Shown in pieces: positions 53,221-64,000 of a DNA stretch of 64,000 nucleotides (positions are counted from its first letter, which is position 1; the number at the start of each line of letters is the position of its first letter). The translations under genes were made by a program, and so were the position numbers. The stretch is from Haberlea rhodopensis (taxonomy: Eukaryota > Streptophyta > Magnoliopsida > Lamiales > Gesneriaceae), in NCBI GenBank assembly GCA_907163345.1, contig CAJQUN010000014.1, positions 3,782,001 to 3,846,000 on the forward strand, read 5' to 3'. The notes beneath the pieces were generated by a model that was given only the letters and a program-made list of their open reading frames with translations, did no database searches and was not told the origin of the DNA.

Positions 53221-53810
53221 CTATGTTGCACGGATACGGATACGCGGATACGTGGATACGCAGATACGGGTACGGCTGCACGGGATTTTCAAAATTTGTA
53301 GGATACGATACGTCCGGATACGACAAATTTTATTAATTTATTTATATATATATAAATATATAATTAATAATATTTGTAATAAATCAAGTTTCAAGCATAT
53401 AATCAACATTAAACACATTAGAAATCAGAATAAAGTTGCAAACTCACCAACTTCACGACAAATGGTAAAATATTAATCCAGAACATCTAAAAATTTCAAG
53501 CATATAATCGACATAAACACATTAAAGTGGTTAGGAAATAGGGATTTAGTTAAATAATTTAATTTAATTACAGTTTCAACCCTATTTTTTTAAAAAAATT
53601 CGAATTTGCCGTATCCTACCCGTATCGGATACGGTCAACGGCGTATCTTGACCGTATCCGAAACATATCCGAAATAAAAAGTTATTTTTTATCCTCGGAT
53701 ACGCCACGTGGCGTATCCGATACGTATCGGTGCCGTATCCTGTCGTATCCGTATCCCAGAAGTATCCGATACTTGACCGCAAAATTTTTTGGAGTATCGG
53801 TGCAACATAG
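53221..53810. mobile_element. hAT-like non-autonomous element, copy B (590 bp)
   Basis: This copy is nearly identical to copy A, 133 bp to its right and in the same orientation. Its own 8-bp repeat is GAAATAAC (53213-53220 and 53811-53818). The right end reads CTATGTTGCACCGATAC on the minus strand against CTATGTTGCACGGATAC at the left, giving a 17-bp terminal inverted repeat with one mismatch. Confidence 0.9.
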
Positions 53811-53818
53811 GAAATAAC

Positions 53819-54593
53819 AAATCTTATACAAATATTAATATTTAATGTGCTTTTTTCAATTGAGAATATTGATGTTAATATTCCAATACTTTCATAATGT
53901 TTATATACACACACACACACACATTTATGTATGTATATATTTTGTTTCCAAGATTTACATTATCAATTTATATTTATATTTTTGAACTTGACCAAATCTA
54001 TTTAAGGTAATCAATGTTAGCTTGAAATTAAAATAATTATATAAAAATAGAAAATTTTAAAAAAATCATCGAGTAAGCATATGAGAAAAAATGACCTTTA
54101 TATAACCTTTTATCTACCAAAAATCATTGCGGACAAAATTATGAGGGCTCCAATCCCTTGGAAGAAGATGTCGTTTTAGGGAAAGGGTACCAAAAGAACT
54201 CTGTGTGGTGTTTTTGTTAGTCCGAACATATGGAAAGGTTTTTGAGTACATTGGATAATTGCATTTTAATTGGATAGGATCAATCATATAGAGCGTACCA
54301 AGTTCAATTATTCTATTTGTAGCAAACAAGTAGTTAGCTAGCCGGAATTAATTAAAGTAAATAAGAACGGAATTTTATTTGGTTGGTGACCTGAGACATG
54401 AATCAATTTTATTATCCAAATAGATGCGCAAAAATGAGGAATTTATCCTCAAACAATTGCTGTTACATCCATTGTTTTTACAATAAAGTATGGACTAAAA
54501 ACTAAATTGCAATATCAATACAACATGAGCAATACCAAATGAGGGTATCACCATTGTCAGGCTTGATTCTTCTTATATCTTCAAATCCAAAAT
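53819..54593. other. Non-coding, 3' flank of the acyltransferase gene
   Basis: A CA microsatellite at 53909-53924 is the only distinct feature. The right end is the probable 3' untranslated region of the minus-strand gene. Confidence 0.5.
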
Positions 54594-57500
54594 CTAAAGA
54601 GGGAATGTGGGTATCTCAGAATCAAAACCATGCACTGCTTGGTAAGATAGGCGGGCTAATATATTCCGATATGGATCGTTCTTTCTTTTCTCCTTGAGAT
54701 AATCAATGCATTTCTCAACCTCCCTTTTCACTTCTAAATACAACATATCACACTTTTCTTTGCTTTTCAATTCCTGCCTCCTCCCTGCAAGAAATAGATG
54801 CCATTGAGACTAGCTACGGAATTAAACCGATCAATCAGTCCACACCAATATATCAAATTATTTAGCCAAAACTACAATTCAACATGCAAGAAAGAAAGCA
54901 TGCCTTCTGTCTCTATTGGCTTTCCAAAGAAGTAATAAAAACGTCCAGGAACTTTGGGTATAATTATTGGAAGGTGTATTTCTTGATTTGAAACTTCGCC
55001 CCCAGAGTCACCCCTACAATCAATAATGAGCAATTCAACCAATTTGGAACACATCAATAGACTTATTCAAAGTCATGCTCGCAGTTTACTTGAGGGAGAG
55101 AACAAACTCATGAGTCAACTCATCAGATGGGAAATTAAAGTCGTTAACGAGCATAATTAACAAAGGTAAACTGAAAAGGAATGATAGCATTTAATAATGG
55201 CAGAAGAACTTAACATGTATGCGACTGTCATCATTGGGAAAACTGCGGATAAACCATACTCGCTATACACATCCAGACATACTACATAACAACAGACATC
55301 CTTTAACAAGTTTGATATCAGTTTATGAGATGAAGCCAACGTGGATAGAAAGCATATTGCACCTACGACCTCAATAGTCCTGGCTTCAAGTTAATTGGTG
55401 GGAGTTAGTCAAAAATGGGAAAATCTTCGCTATCAGTTGATTACAGCAACGAAAGTTATATTGTAACACAAAAACAAAACAATTTCAAATGGCACTGTCA
55501 TGTCAATAAAGTAACACTACTGTTGTTATAAATTGTATATATTATGCTCCGTAAATCAACAAGGTTTTTCAAACCATACAGTCATGAACTGAATTATTCA
55601 CCGGAGGCTGTTTTTAAATGTTTTAATTTAAGAGCTAATCAGCACAGGGTGTTCAAAGGTGTATGCTGCTGAATGAACCTAAAAAAGATGTCACGTTTTA
55701 TTGTCATCTGATTGGGTCAATATTTATTATTTAAGACAGTAGCTATACTTCCAGTTGTGCTAAAATTTTAACAAGAAAGATGGCTCTACAATGACAGAAG
55801 TAAACCTCATTGATTATTGCTGCACAGATGTCATTAACAAAGTGGTATAACAGAAAATGAAGAGGCAATATTCAAAGCAACCTCAATTTGAACGTCTCGT
55901 TTGTCAAGTCCTCCATAGCTGCCTTTAGATAGGGAAGCCTCCTTAGGTCGTCATAATCAAGCAGCAACTGAACAAAGGGAAAAAACCATTTTACATTTAA
56001 GATCATATTCAGGAAATAACATGGAAAATTTAAAATACATGCAACCTCCAGTAACTTTGGGCAAAAGAATAAGCAAGAGTGAGGAGAGTTTCTGGCCAAA
56101 TTCTTCCAGGACTGGATAAAGGACTGGATAAATAATATACTAATTGGTGTTCTTTCTTCTCTTCATTTTTGTACCAATTGACAACAGAAAATATTAGGGA
56201 ACTGCTCCAGTGTAGAGTCATTTCCCATATGCTTTATGGCATAGAAATCAGTTAACAGTCCAGCATCCCAATCTAGACCCTCGCCAACAATTAAGTCAAG
56301 GAACATACATAAACTGAGGTGAAAAAAGTTCACTAAATATCAGTTAGCTCTGACTTGGAGACATATTTAGGTCCTCAGGCAAGGACTTTAACATTAATTT
56401 ATTCACTTAGTTACAAGCCTAAGATAAGATAATTGAGTCGGTGTAACCTGATATTCAGGCACAGAAATATAAGCTTCTTCCAAAGCTATAAAATCAAACT
56501 TGCCTGCCCAATATCATCTTCCCCAACAGAACCAAAAGGTATGATTTTGGCTCCAAACCGTGCTGCCATCTTTACGAACTCTGCTTGTTCCGGCCAGAAC
56601 AATTTGTATTCCTCACCCTGGAATTGTTGAAAATTATATTTTCAACGAACGAGCATCATTCATGGACAAGTTACAACAAAATTTACTTGAGCAATTCGCA
56701 TACAAGAATCTCACTATATAACCTTTCTATGGAGTGCCTCACGCATTCCTCCAGGATACAGCAGGACATGGGACTTTGATGAGAAAAGTTTATAAAAGTT
56801 AGGTGCGGACACTGGAACTGCACCCATTACCCTGAATGTATCAAACGCTGATAAATCAGGTAAATTTCCTTCTTTTAACTTGGTAAACATTAAAGGATGC
56901 GCTATCCCTCGTACAAGAATATTTCTTTCCATCCAAATACGAGATACCAATGGAATCAACTCAAGGCCAAGCATCATGTGGTAACCAACAAATAGTACTG
57001 GCCCTTCACACGGAATCCCAGCAAGATTTCGGACAATCTTTCCATTTTCCATAGTTGATAGCATCACAGGGTTTGTGGCAACCTCAATCCATCTAGTTTC
57101 AAAGTGAAACATTTCACGCACATTTTGCAAAGCATGAGAAGAGATTCCATATTTATTCACACAATTTGGAGATAAATGAAACAAACACTGAGTCAGTTAA
57201 ACAATAACGTCGGTATAAGATAAAAATTGCATAAGAAGAGACATCTAAGCACTTGTAAATATGTAAAATGAACTAAAATATAAGCTGTAATCGAAAGGTG
57301 TTCACAAGTGAATTTTTCAGAACATAAAATAACCTGAGTGGTTCATAGACTTTTTGAAATTCGGAAGGGCTTGGTGGTAGGTAATCCAAAACATAATCAA
57401 GACACTTTCCACGCCGGTAAAAACTTGCTCCAATTAAGATTGATACCAGATTGATGCCATCCTCCTGCGTATGAATGAAGAAGCTGATATCCACATGTAA

Positions 57501-60500
57501 ATGATTATGAGGTAGCAAATCAATAGGTATTATATGATAAGGAGAAAAGCTTATTAGAAATTATTGATTGAAATCAAAGTATACTTTCTACAGTATTCTT
57601 GAGTATAGTGCCATAGATGATGGCAAGATGTGATAAAACCTTTGAAATATTTCACTCAGGCTTATTTTTAAAGTCGTTATTATCAGCAATCTCATCGAGT
57701 GCAAAATCATCATCGAATTCTCTCTTAACAATTCTTTTTCACAGTATCTGTTAGCAAGATAATCCCTTTATTTCAGTAGTTAAATTTTGGAGAGCGGGGA
57801 GAGAAAAAAGAGAGAGAAAGTTGGGATCACGGGCCTACCAAGAAGAGGGAATGACCACAATCGTGAAATATACGGATGTCACATTTTGATAATAACAGAT
57901 TAAGTCTTTCACCTTCCTCCCTACTTGGAAGTAATTGATCTTGGCCACTGCACAGTAATAATCAACCACATAGGTCGGAAAATTCTTAAAACGAGAATAA
58001 GTGACATAGAAATTTATCATTCAAAAGATCTCCAATCTAGCTCAAGATTAAAAGTGTAAAATATGGTGAATTTCAATATAGGAAACATGGCTAGTGAAGA
58101 TTAAAACATGAGAAAAAAAGTAGGTAGATTCCCCAGCATATACAACTTTGTTTAGAAGGACCAGATTAAAGAACAACCTGATCAGTATCAGAGCCTCAGC
58201 TTTGACTGCATGAAGCCGTGAATTGGCAAAAGCTGCACCTGATTTGACCATGCCGAGCTTCCATACAAGCGTTTCCACAGTAAGAACATCAAATAGGACC
58301 TGTTATCTGAACCATCATTTTCTTGAGCATGATTGGAAAATGAACAATTCTCTCAGTGACATCAAACTTAGAACTAAATCTGAAATAAAATCTCTGTATC
58401 TCAAGATATGCAAGACCAGAATTATTTACAAAACGTAAGAATCAACCAACTTAGTTTATTTTATTATACTTCAAAAACGGCATAGCAGGTGCATCACAGA
58501 AATGTTTCTTACAGAAAGGTATGGTGATAAAAAAGTAAAAGTGTCCTGAGCTATCTCCCCGATCACTTGCTCCAAGGAAAGTTGTTTCCTCATGGTTGCA
58601 GCCACCATATTTGAAGTAGCTCCTAATCAACAAAATTGTCCAGTCAGTGGACTCAGATACTCTACTGAAATAGAGTATATGTAAGATTGTCCAAACAGGC
58701 TAACAGTAGGTGATAACCTTGTGTGAGACCTTCAAATTTTTTTCATAGAAGTGGAGATTATCTTTCAAACAAATTGTAGAACAAAAGAACTAATAAGAAT
58801 CTGGAATCACTAACAAAATGACAATCTGGAAACCAATTTACCACTTTCATCGTTTTGAAAAGGAGTTTTCAACAATACCGATGATAACGAGAAATTTGAC
58901 AAATATACTAAGCAACATGGATTTATCTATAATTTTTGCTCCTTGAAAATCCCAAGTTAAATTTCAGTTGATTCTTTAACAGCAATCCATGAGTATTCCC
59001 ATACAATATAACATAGCATAAATGCGAGTATGTTGGAATACAGGAGAGATGACCAGTATTGAAGTCAAGAAAACATAAGTAAACTCATGGTTTAAATTTA
59101 GGCGGCTTCAGAAGCCAAATGGATGCACTGCTACATGATTCAACAGAAGCAGAAAGAAGAACAAAGCTAGAAACCTGACAGTAAATTCAGTACATCGAGG
59201 AAGCTGGAATATAACTGCTGGGGGAACATTATTGGCAATGATAATAGAGTTTGCAGTTGCAATTGAGATTTGCTGAAAGATGTTGCTGCCAAAAGTAAAG
59301 CGACAAACAAAATTCAGTGTCTCATTTACAAGACAATAAATAGAAACTAAATAATTTACCTGGATTAGCCAAGATTAATTTAAGATCAATATCGGTATTA
59401 AGAGCAGCAACAGCTAGAGCGAGACATCCCCCAAAAGAGTCTCCGACAAGATATATTGGTCTATTTGGTTTGCAGGAATACTCTGACCTAACAGTGTCTT
59501 CAACCTGCTTCACAAGGTCTGAGAAGCAAATAGATAGAAATACCACATTACCTATTTTATCATATTCTAGAAAAAATTGGTCCTTATTAAGTAAACCACC
59601 TCCAGAAAATGCTATATTGCATAGCAGAACAAAAGGTAAATAAACAGTCTATGAAGGATCTCAAGCTCTTTCAGAATTGCAATGCTATCATCACATGGTT
59701 AATTCCAAATGCAACTTTCAAGAGATCAATCTGAAATATCCTAATTACAGAGACAAATTCAAAATGAAGGCACAGATTGGATATCCATTTGCCTTTCTGA
59801 CTTTTGCATGTTACAAAAGAGTAAATGTCATTTGAGAGGCTTTCTTTTCAGCCTTATCCTGAAACAGGGGAATCGGTAAAGACAGAAAGCAACCTGTGAA
59901 TGATGTTCGATCTCCGATGGGAACGTGTAAGCACCATATATCGAAAATCCTGAAGAATTAATCAGGACATCAACTTTAAGGAAATTTTTTGACAGGACTA
60001 TCAACTATCAAGTTCCTCCAGGAGATGAAAAGAAGGAAAATGAAAGTTATCATTGTTAACAGCTAATAGCAAATATTTAATTCACTGATACTCACTTGCC
60101 TAGTCTCTCATGCTGCAATATAAGTCCAAGTCCAACTCCAATAAACCCTAAAAAATCTAAAAAATTAAATTGGAGCAAAACTGCAACCATTGACTTTAAT
60201 CACAAAATTTTGATCAAGGAAACATTAATGAACAATTCTAATACAACAATAAAGACCAGAAATTATAAGTAGTAACATGTTAAGAAGGAATTTCACCTTA
60301 TTCGCTTATAGTTTACAGAATCCTTTCCATCAAACTTTGAAACAATCGTTGCAAAATCCACCACAGTTACTAAAGTCATCATTTTATAATCAACAAAAAG
60401 CACATGTTGAGCACAATGATTACGTAGGATAAAATATAGAACATGAGAGAGAGCGTCAAAAAATTATGATAATGAATTGACATCGTATCGGGAAAAACTA

Positions 60501-60987
60501 GATTGCGTAATTGTTTCATGAAAAAAATAAAAAAACACACATGTCAAAACTTTTACTTTTCATAGATACTCTATAACTTAATATTTAATCCACTTGTACA
60601 CTAGTTGCTACATAAACAATGAGTTCATATCTCAGAAATAACTTTACTTGGAAGGATACCGTAGACCTTAGCTACTCTGCCGAAAAACTAACCAGGCAAA
60701 TACAGCAAGAGAGGAGAGTCTTTCATTCGCGAGCCACACTCCAGGGGAGAAAACCACCTCGGAGGTCCTCCGTCCGATGTACTAACCAATTCTATAGATT
60801 GCTGAAAGTAATCTTTCAAAGTCAAACCACCACTAGGAGACGAAGTCTTCTCCACTGCACTTTGCCTCCACTGCTTGTGCTGGTACTTGTCCTGCCCCAA
60901 TTTTCTTGGAGCCGGAGATGCGACGTGGCGGCTGCCGACAACAGCTGAGATTGCGGCGCCGAAGACGCAAGCCCCGCTGCCAGCCAT
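54594..60987 (-). CDS. Phytyl-ester-synthase-like protein: lipase-like plus acyltransferase domains, 14 exons
   Basis: Exons 60693-60987, 60096-60147, 59894-59949, 59360-59518, 59175-59285, 58513-58622, 58178-58299, 57839-57947, 57334-57464, 56723-57092, 56504-56617, 55882-55967, 54904-55013 and 54594-54784 join in frame to 671 aa. An N-terminal plastid transit-like region is followed by PPRWFSPLECG and an alpha/beta-hydrolase domain. Its nucleophile is Ser in GDSFGG (about residue 162), with Asp in SGQDQLLPS (about 305) and His in DCGHSLF (about 334). A DAGAT/acyltransferase-like domain starts near residue 382 (GPVLFVGYHMMLGLEL, KSHVLLYPGGMREALHRK, RFGAKIIPFGSVGEDDIG). PES1/PES2 in Arabidopsis make phytyl and triacyl esters in chloroplasts. 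The usual PGIDG motif reads PGFIG here. Two introns start with GC. Confidence 0.93.
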
Positions 60988-61149
60988 GGATATATACATT
61001 CTTTATTATTTATCAACCGGTTGTATAAACACACATCATGGCCTTATTGTCCAATTTTACGACGTGAATCCATAGATATATATATCATATTGTATTATGT
61101 GAATAAACTAGGTAATAATCATGCATATGAAAATGAATACTTAGACCAT
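60988..61149 (-). promoter_or_regulatory. Promoter side of the phytyl-ester-synthase-like gene
   Basis: The start of this minus-strand gene lies at 60987. The A/T-rich segment near 61075-61095 (ATATATATATCAT on the plus strand) is a possible TATA region. Transposon sequence begins about 160 bases upstream. Confidence 0.4.
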
Positions 61150-61689
61150 CGAATGATAGCAATGAGACGGGTCCAGACTCGTACTAGCATTGAACCCGTC
61201 CCATCGGGGCGGGTCTAGACCCACTTCAACCGGGTTTGGAAGCGGGGTGGGACGGGTCCTGGGATTAGCCGAACCCGCCCGGACCCGTCCCGCTATACAT
61301 TTTTGATTTTTTAAAAAAATATTTGATATTGAATATACATTTTACTTCTTTGATTGAACAATAAAGTGTCATTATTTAATTTTATATCAAAATTCATGTG
61401 TTCATGTTAAAGAAGTTTGACATTTTGAAGGAAATGTGAGCAAATTGATAAATATTTAGCAGCTTAAATATAGTTTTACAATGCTTATTATAAATATTTA
61501 CTAGATAAAACATGAAATTTAATCACCAAACTCAACTTTTGTGTTTCAAAATTGATTTCTAGCTAAAAAAATTTTATATATAAAAAAAAATTGGAACCGG
61601 GGCGGGCGGGTAAACCCACCGGGTTCGCGAGTCTAAGCGGGTCAGAGCGGGTCCTGGGATTGACCAAACCCGCCCTGTTGCCATCCCTA
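61150..61689. mobile_element. GC-rich hAT-like MITE, diverged copy
   Basis: The right end CCCGCCCTGTTGCCATCCCTA is intact. The left end (near GATAGCAATGAGACGGGTCC) is mutated. GC-rich CGGGTCC/GGACCCG blocks flank an AT-rich centre similar to the element at 62029. No duplication is left. Confidence 0.75.
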
Positions 61690-62028
61690 GATATCATCTA
61701 GTGAGCTCCTATGCTATGATCCAAATTTGATTTGAATGCATACAACCCACTTTTTTATATAAATTTTATATATTCAAATCAAATTTAAACAACGATACGA
61801 GAGTCAAATTTCCTGTTTTAATTGTCAGTTGAAATTTGTATAAGGGTAGTGTGCCATTATTGACCAACTAAAAGAGTGATCGTGTTTGATTTGGTTAAGT
61901 TAATTTCAATTAAATGTATAGACAGCGACAAAATTTTGCTGTTGACTTTGTTTCCCAGTTATGAAACCCAAGAAATGGAAAGTGAAATTAAGATTTTTTA
62001 TTACAAATTTCACATGTTGCATCCTACT
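61690..62028. other. Spacer between two MITEs
   Basis: AT-rich; nothing is recognised apart from the 8-bp flank ATCCTACT at its right end, which belongs to the next element. Confidence 0.5.
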
Positions 62029-62608
62029 TAGGGATGGCAATGGGGCGGGTCCAAACCTGGACCCGTATTGAACCCGACCCGTCGGGGCGGGTCCAAATCC
62101 GCTTCAATCGGGTTTGGAAGCGGGGCGGGGCGGGTCTTGGGATTGGCCGCACCCGCCCCGCACCCGCCCCGCTAAGCATTTTTAATTTTTTTTTTTAAAA
62201 AAATTAATATTAAATATACATTTCACTTCTTTGATTGTACAATAATGTGTTATTGTTTAATTTCATATCAAAATTCATGTGTTTATGGTAAAGAAATTGA
62301 ACATTTTGAATGTAATAAAAACTAAATAATAAATATTTGATAGTTTAAAGATAGTTTTACGATGTTTATTATAAATATTTACTAGAGGAAAACATTAAAT
62401 TCAATCTCAAAACTCAATTTTTGTGTTTCAAAATTAATTTCTACCAAATTTTTTTTTTTATAAAAAAAAATTGTTTGCGGGGCGGGGCGGGTAAACCCGC
62501 GAACCCGGCGGGTCTAAGCGGGGCGGGGCGGGTATGGGTTTTATGTGTAGCGGGGCGGGTCCTGGGATTGACCAAACCCGTCACAAACCCGCCCCGTTGC
62601 CATCCCTA
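62029..62608. mobile_element. GC-rich hAT-like MITE, intact copy (580 bp)
   Basis: The terminal inverted repeat is TAGGGATGGCAA(T/C)GGGGCGG. It is flanked by the 8-bp duplication ATCCTACT (62021-62028 and 62609-62616). GC-rich arms with GCGGGTCC and GGGGCGGGGC surround an AT-rich centre. Elements ending TAGGG(A/G)TGGCAA are widespread in plant genomes and are usually placed with hAT. Confidence 0.9.
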
Positions 62609-62654
62609 ATCCTACTTCTATTTTTACATCTTTTTATATCCAACTTACTTTTGA

Positions 62655-63270
62655 CCATGATGCATGAACATTTTTACGGCGACAGTATACGACACGACAC
62701 ATATATGGTGATATGTATTTCCAAAAGTTACAGGATACGATACAGTTGTGATACAAATGTATATTTTTATGTTTATATTTTTAAAATTCTAAAACCATGT
62801 AAAAACAAAAAAAAATATTTTTACTAAATTCAATAAACGTATAAATAAATTCATGTCATTGGAATCATCATAATATCACACATGCTAACACACGGTGCAT
62901 ATTACTTTTATTAACATAAAGTTTAACAAGCAAGTCCAAATAAAATATAAAATCGAATATATTCTTAGTAAATTTAATAAATGCATCAATAAACGCATGT
63001 TACTAAATCATCATAATACTACTAATACTAGCACAAAATATATATTACTTCAATTGACATACATTTTGTCGGACAAGCCCCTCGTAAGTGTCCGACACAG
63101 CGTGTCCGACATGCCCCTCGGAAGTGTCCGACACGGGTGTCCGAATTACTTTTAATTTTTAAATTAAGAACACAACACGTGGCGTGTCTGATGAGTGTCC
63201 GAGAGATGTTGATGTTCGAGGAGTGTCAGACATTTCATCAAATGATTTTCAAGAGTGCTCGTGCATCATA
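62655..63270. mobile_element. Diverged CTATGNTGCA-family hAT-like element
   Basis: It begins CCATGATGCA and ends TGCATCATA. The flanks ACTTTTGA (62647-62654) and CCTTTTGA (63271-63278) match at seven of eight bases. Inside are GTGTCCGACA units and CACGTGGCGTGTC, as in the copy at 25292. Confidence 0.7.
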
Positions 63271-63278
63271 CCTTTTGA

Positions 63279-63763
63279 CACTTACCAAGTTAGTCGCTCT
63301 AGATGCAAAACTTAGATTATTTTTGCAATTGCTTATTCAAAACATAAATATTTTTATATTGTCTGTACTTAAAATTGTAAAAAATTACTTTTAGTAAAAA
63401 CATTGAGTGTTTGCTATTAAAATAAAAACAGTTTAATCAACTTTAATTAATTACAAATTGACACCGCTCAACTTAAAGCAGTCATAAACATCTTATAACT
63501 TGTTTATCTATTTCTGTTTTTACCTTCTTCTTTTTTAGAAGCAGAAACAAGAAAAACAACCAACAAAAATCTAATTTCTTTGTCTAAAAGCAGGTAAGCA
63601 CATCTGAGAATTATTTGCAAACACACACTAAATCAACATAAAAGAATAAGCAAATAAAAACACACGTTAATATAGGAATAAGTTATGCCACGAAATTGAC
63701 ACATGCATCATAATCATCAACCACTCGAATCATGGAATTCCAACTTCAAAATAACATAAATTT
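63279..63763. other. Non-coding, 3' flank of the reductase gene
   Basis: AT-rich; the right end is the likely 3' untranslated region of the minus-strand gene that follows. Confidence 0.5.
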
Positions 63764-63908
63764 TCAAGAAATATATCCTTTGCTCCTCAAACTCTCAACA
63801 GAATCCTTGATAATTTGCTCCATGGGAATAAACTGGAGACCCATATCTTTTAGCTTTTTTGCTGCATCCTTACTCCTCAGTAATCCAGGCTGAGTATCCT
63901 TCGGTAAA
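63764..63908 (-). CDS. Last exon of a cinnamoyl-CoA-reductase/DFR-like SDR protein (partial)
   Basis: After a splice acceptor (TTTTGTAG at 63909-63916) the frame reads LPKDTQPGLLRSKDAAKKLK, then DMGLQFIPMEQIIKDSVESL, and ends KGYIS at TGA 63764-63766. The GL.FIPMEQIIKDSVESLKSKG pattern is the C-terminal tail of plant extended short-chain reductases of the CCR/DFR-like group, which use NADPH on phenolic or related substrates. The nucleotide-binding and catalytic parts lie beyond the window, so the exact enzyme cannot be told. Confidence 0.7.
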
Positions 63909-64000
63909 CTACAAAATGTCACATGGATTGCATAAAATACAGTTGCATCAGATTACATTCAGCAGCAGTGAAATGTGATTCAGAAATGTCGTACAAAAAG

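Overview
This is nuclear DNA from a flowering plant, probably a dicot. Genes are split by many short GT-AG introns, the background is AT-rich, and the families are plant-specific: plastid-type NusB-like protein, phytyl-ester-synthase-like acyltransferase, ECT-type YTH reader and Copia/L1/MULE/hAT-like elements. An asterid such as a Lamiales species is possible, but nothing here proves it.

Four complete host genes can be assembled with continuous reading frames across every junction. They are a Pur-alpha single-stranded nucleic-acid-binding protein (minus, 1880-11568, 5 exons, 280 aa), a NusB-domain protein (plus, 13050-24749, 7 exons, 291 aa), an ECT-type YTH m6A reader (minus, 44240-47982, 9 exons, 697 aa) and a phytyl-ester-synthase-like protein (minus, 54594-60987, 14 exons, 671 aa). 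The last exon of a reductase of the cinnamoyl-CoA-reductase/DFR-like group enters at the right edge (63764-63908, minus). A small secreted cysteine-rich peptide gene (23110-23346) lies inside a NusB-gene intron. An unprocessed, frameshifted pseudogene of the branched-chain 2-oxoacid dehydrogenase E1-beta subunit spans about 38405-42451.

A non-coding locus at 37.0-38.0 kb looks like an independent snoRNA cluster. A promoter with site II motifs, telo-boxes and a TATA box is followed by U14, a two-guide C/D snoRNA and U24.

Mobile DNA explains most of the rest. A 7.1-kb L1-type LINE with an 18-bp target duplication sits in Pur-alpha intron 2 and carries, inside the duplication, a piece of the listerin (LTN1) gene upstream of its own 5' end. 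A Copia element with identical LTRs sits in NusB intron 3. A 9.8-kb Mutator-like element (27101-36916, 9-bp target duplication) carries a decayed transposase and a convergent Ulp1-like gene, and is filled with copies of a roughly 30-bp palindrome. Several hAT-like non-autonomous elements with 8-bp duplications occupy 52.5-53.8 kb and 61-63.3 kb. Older LINE and Copia remnants are nested at 49-51.6 kb.

Most of the large insertions sit in introns or between genes, and the four host reading frames remain open. The window therefore shows a gene-bearing plant region that has tolerated heavy transposon load in its introns. All identifications come from reading the sequence and from memory of the families; no search was run.
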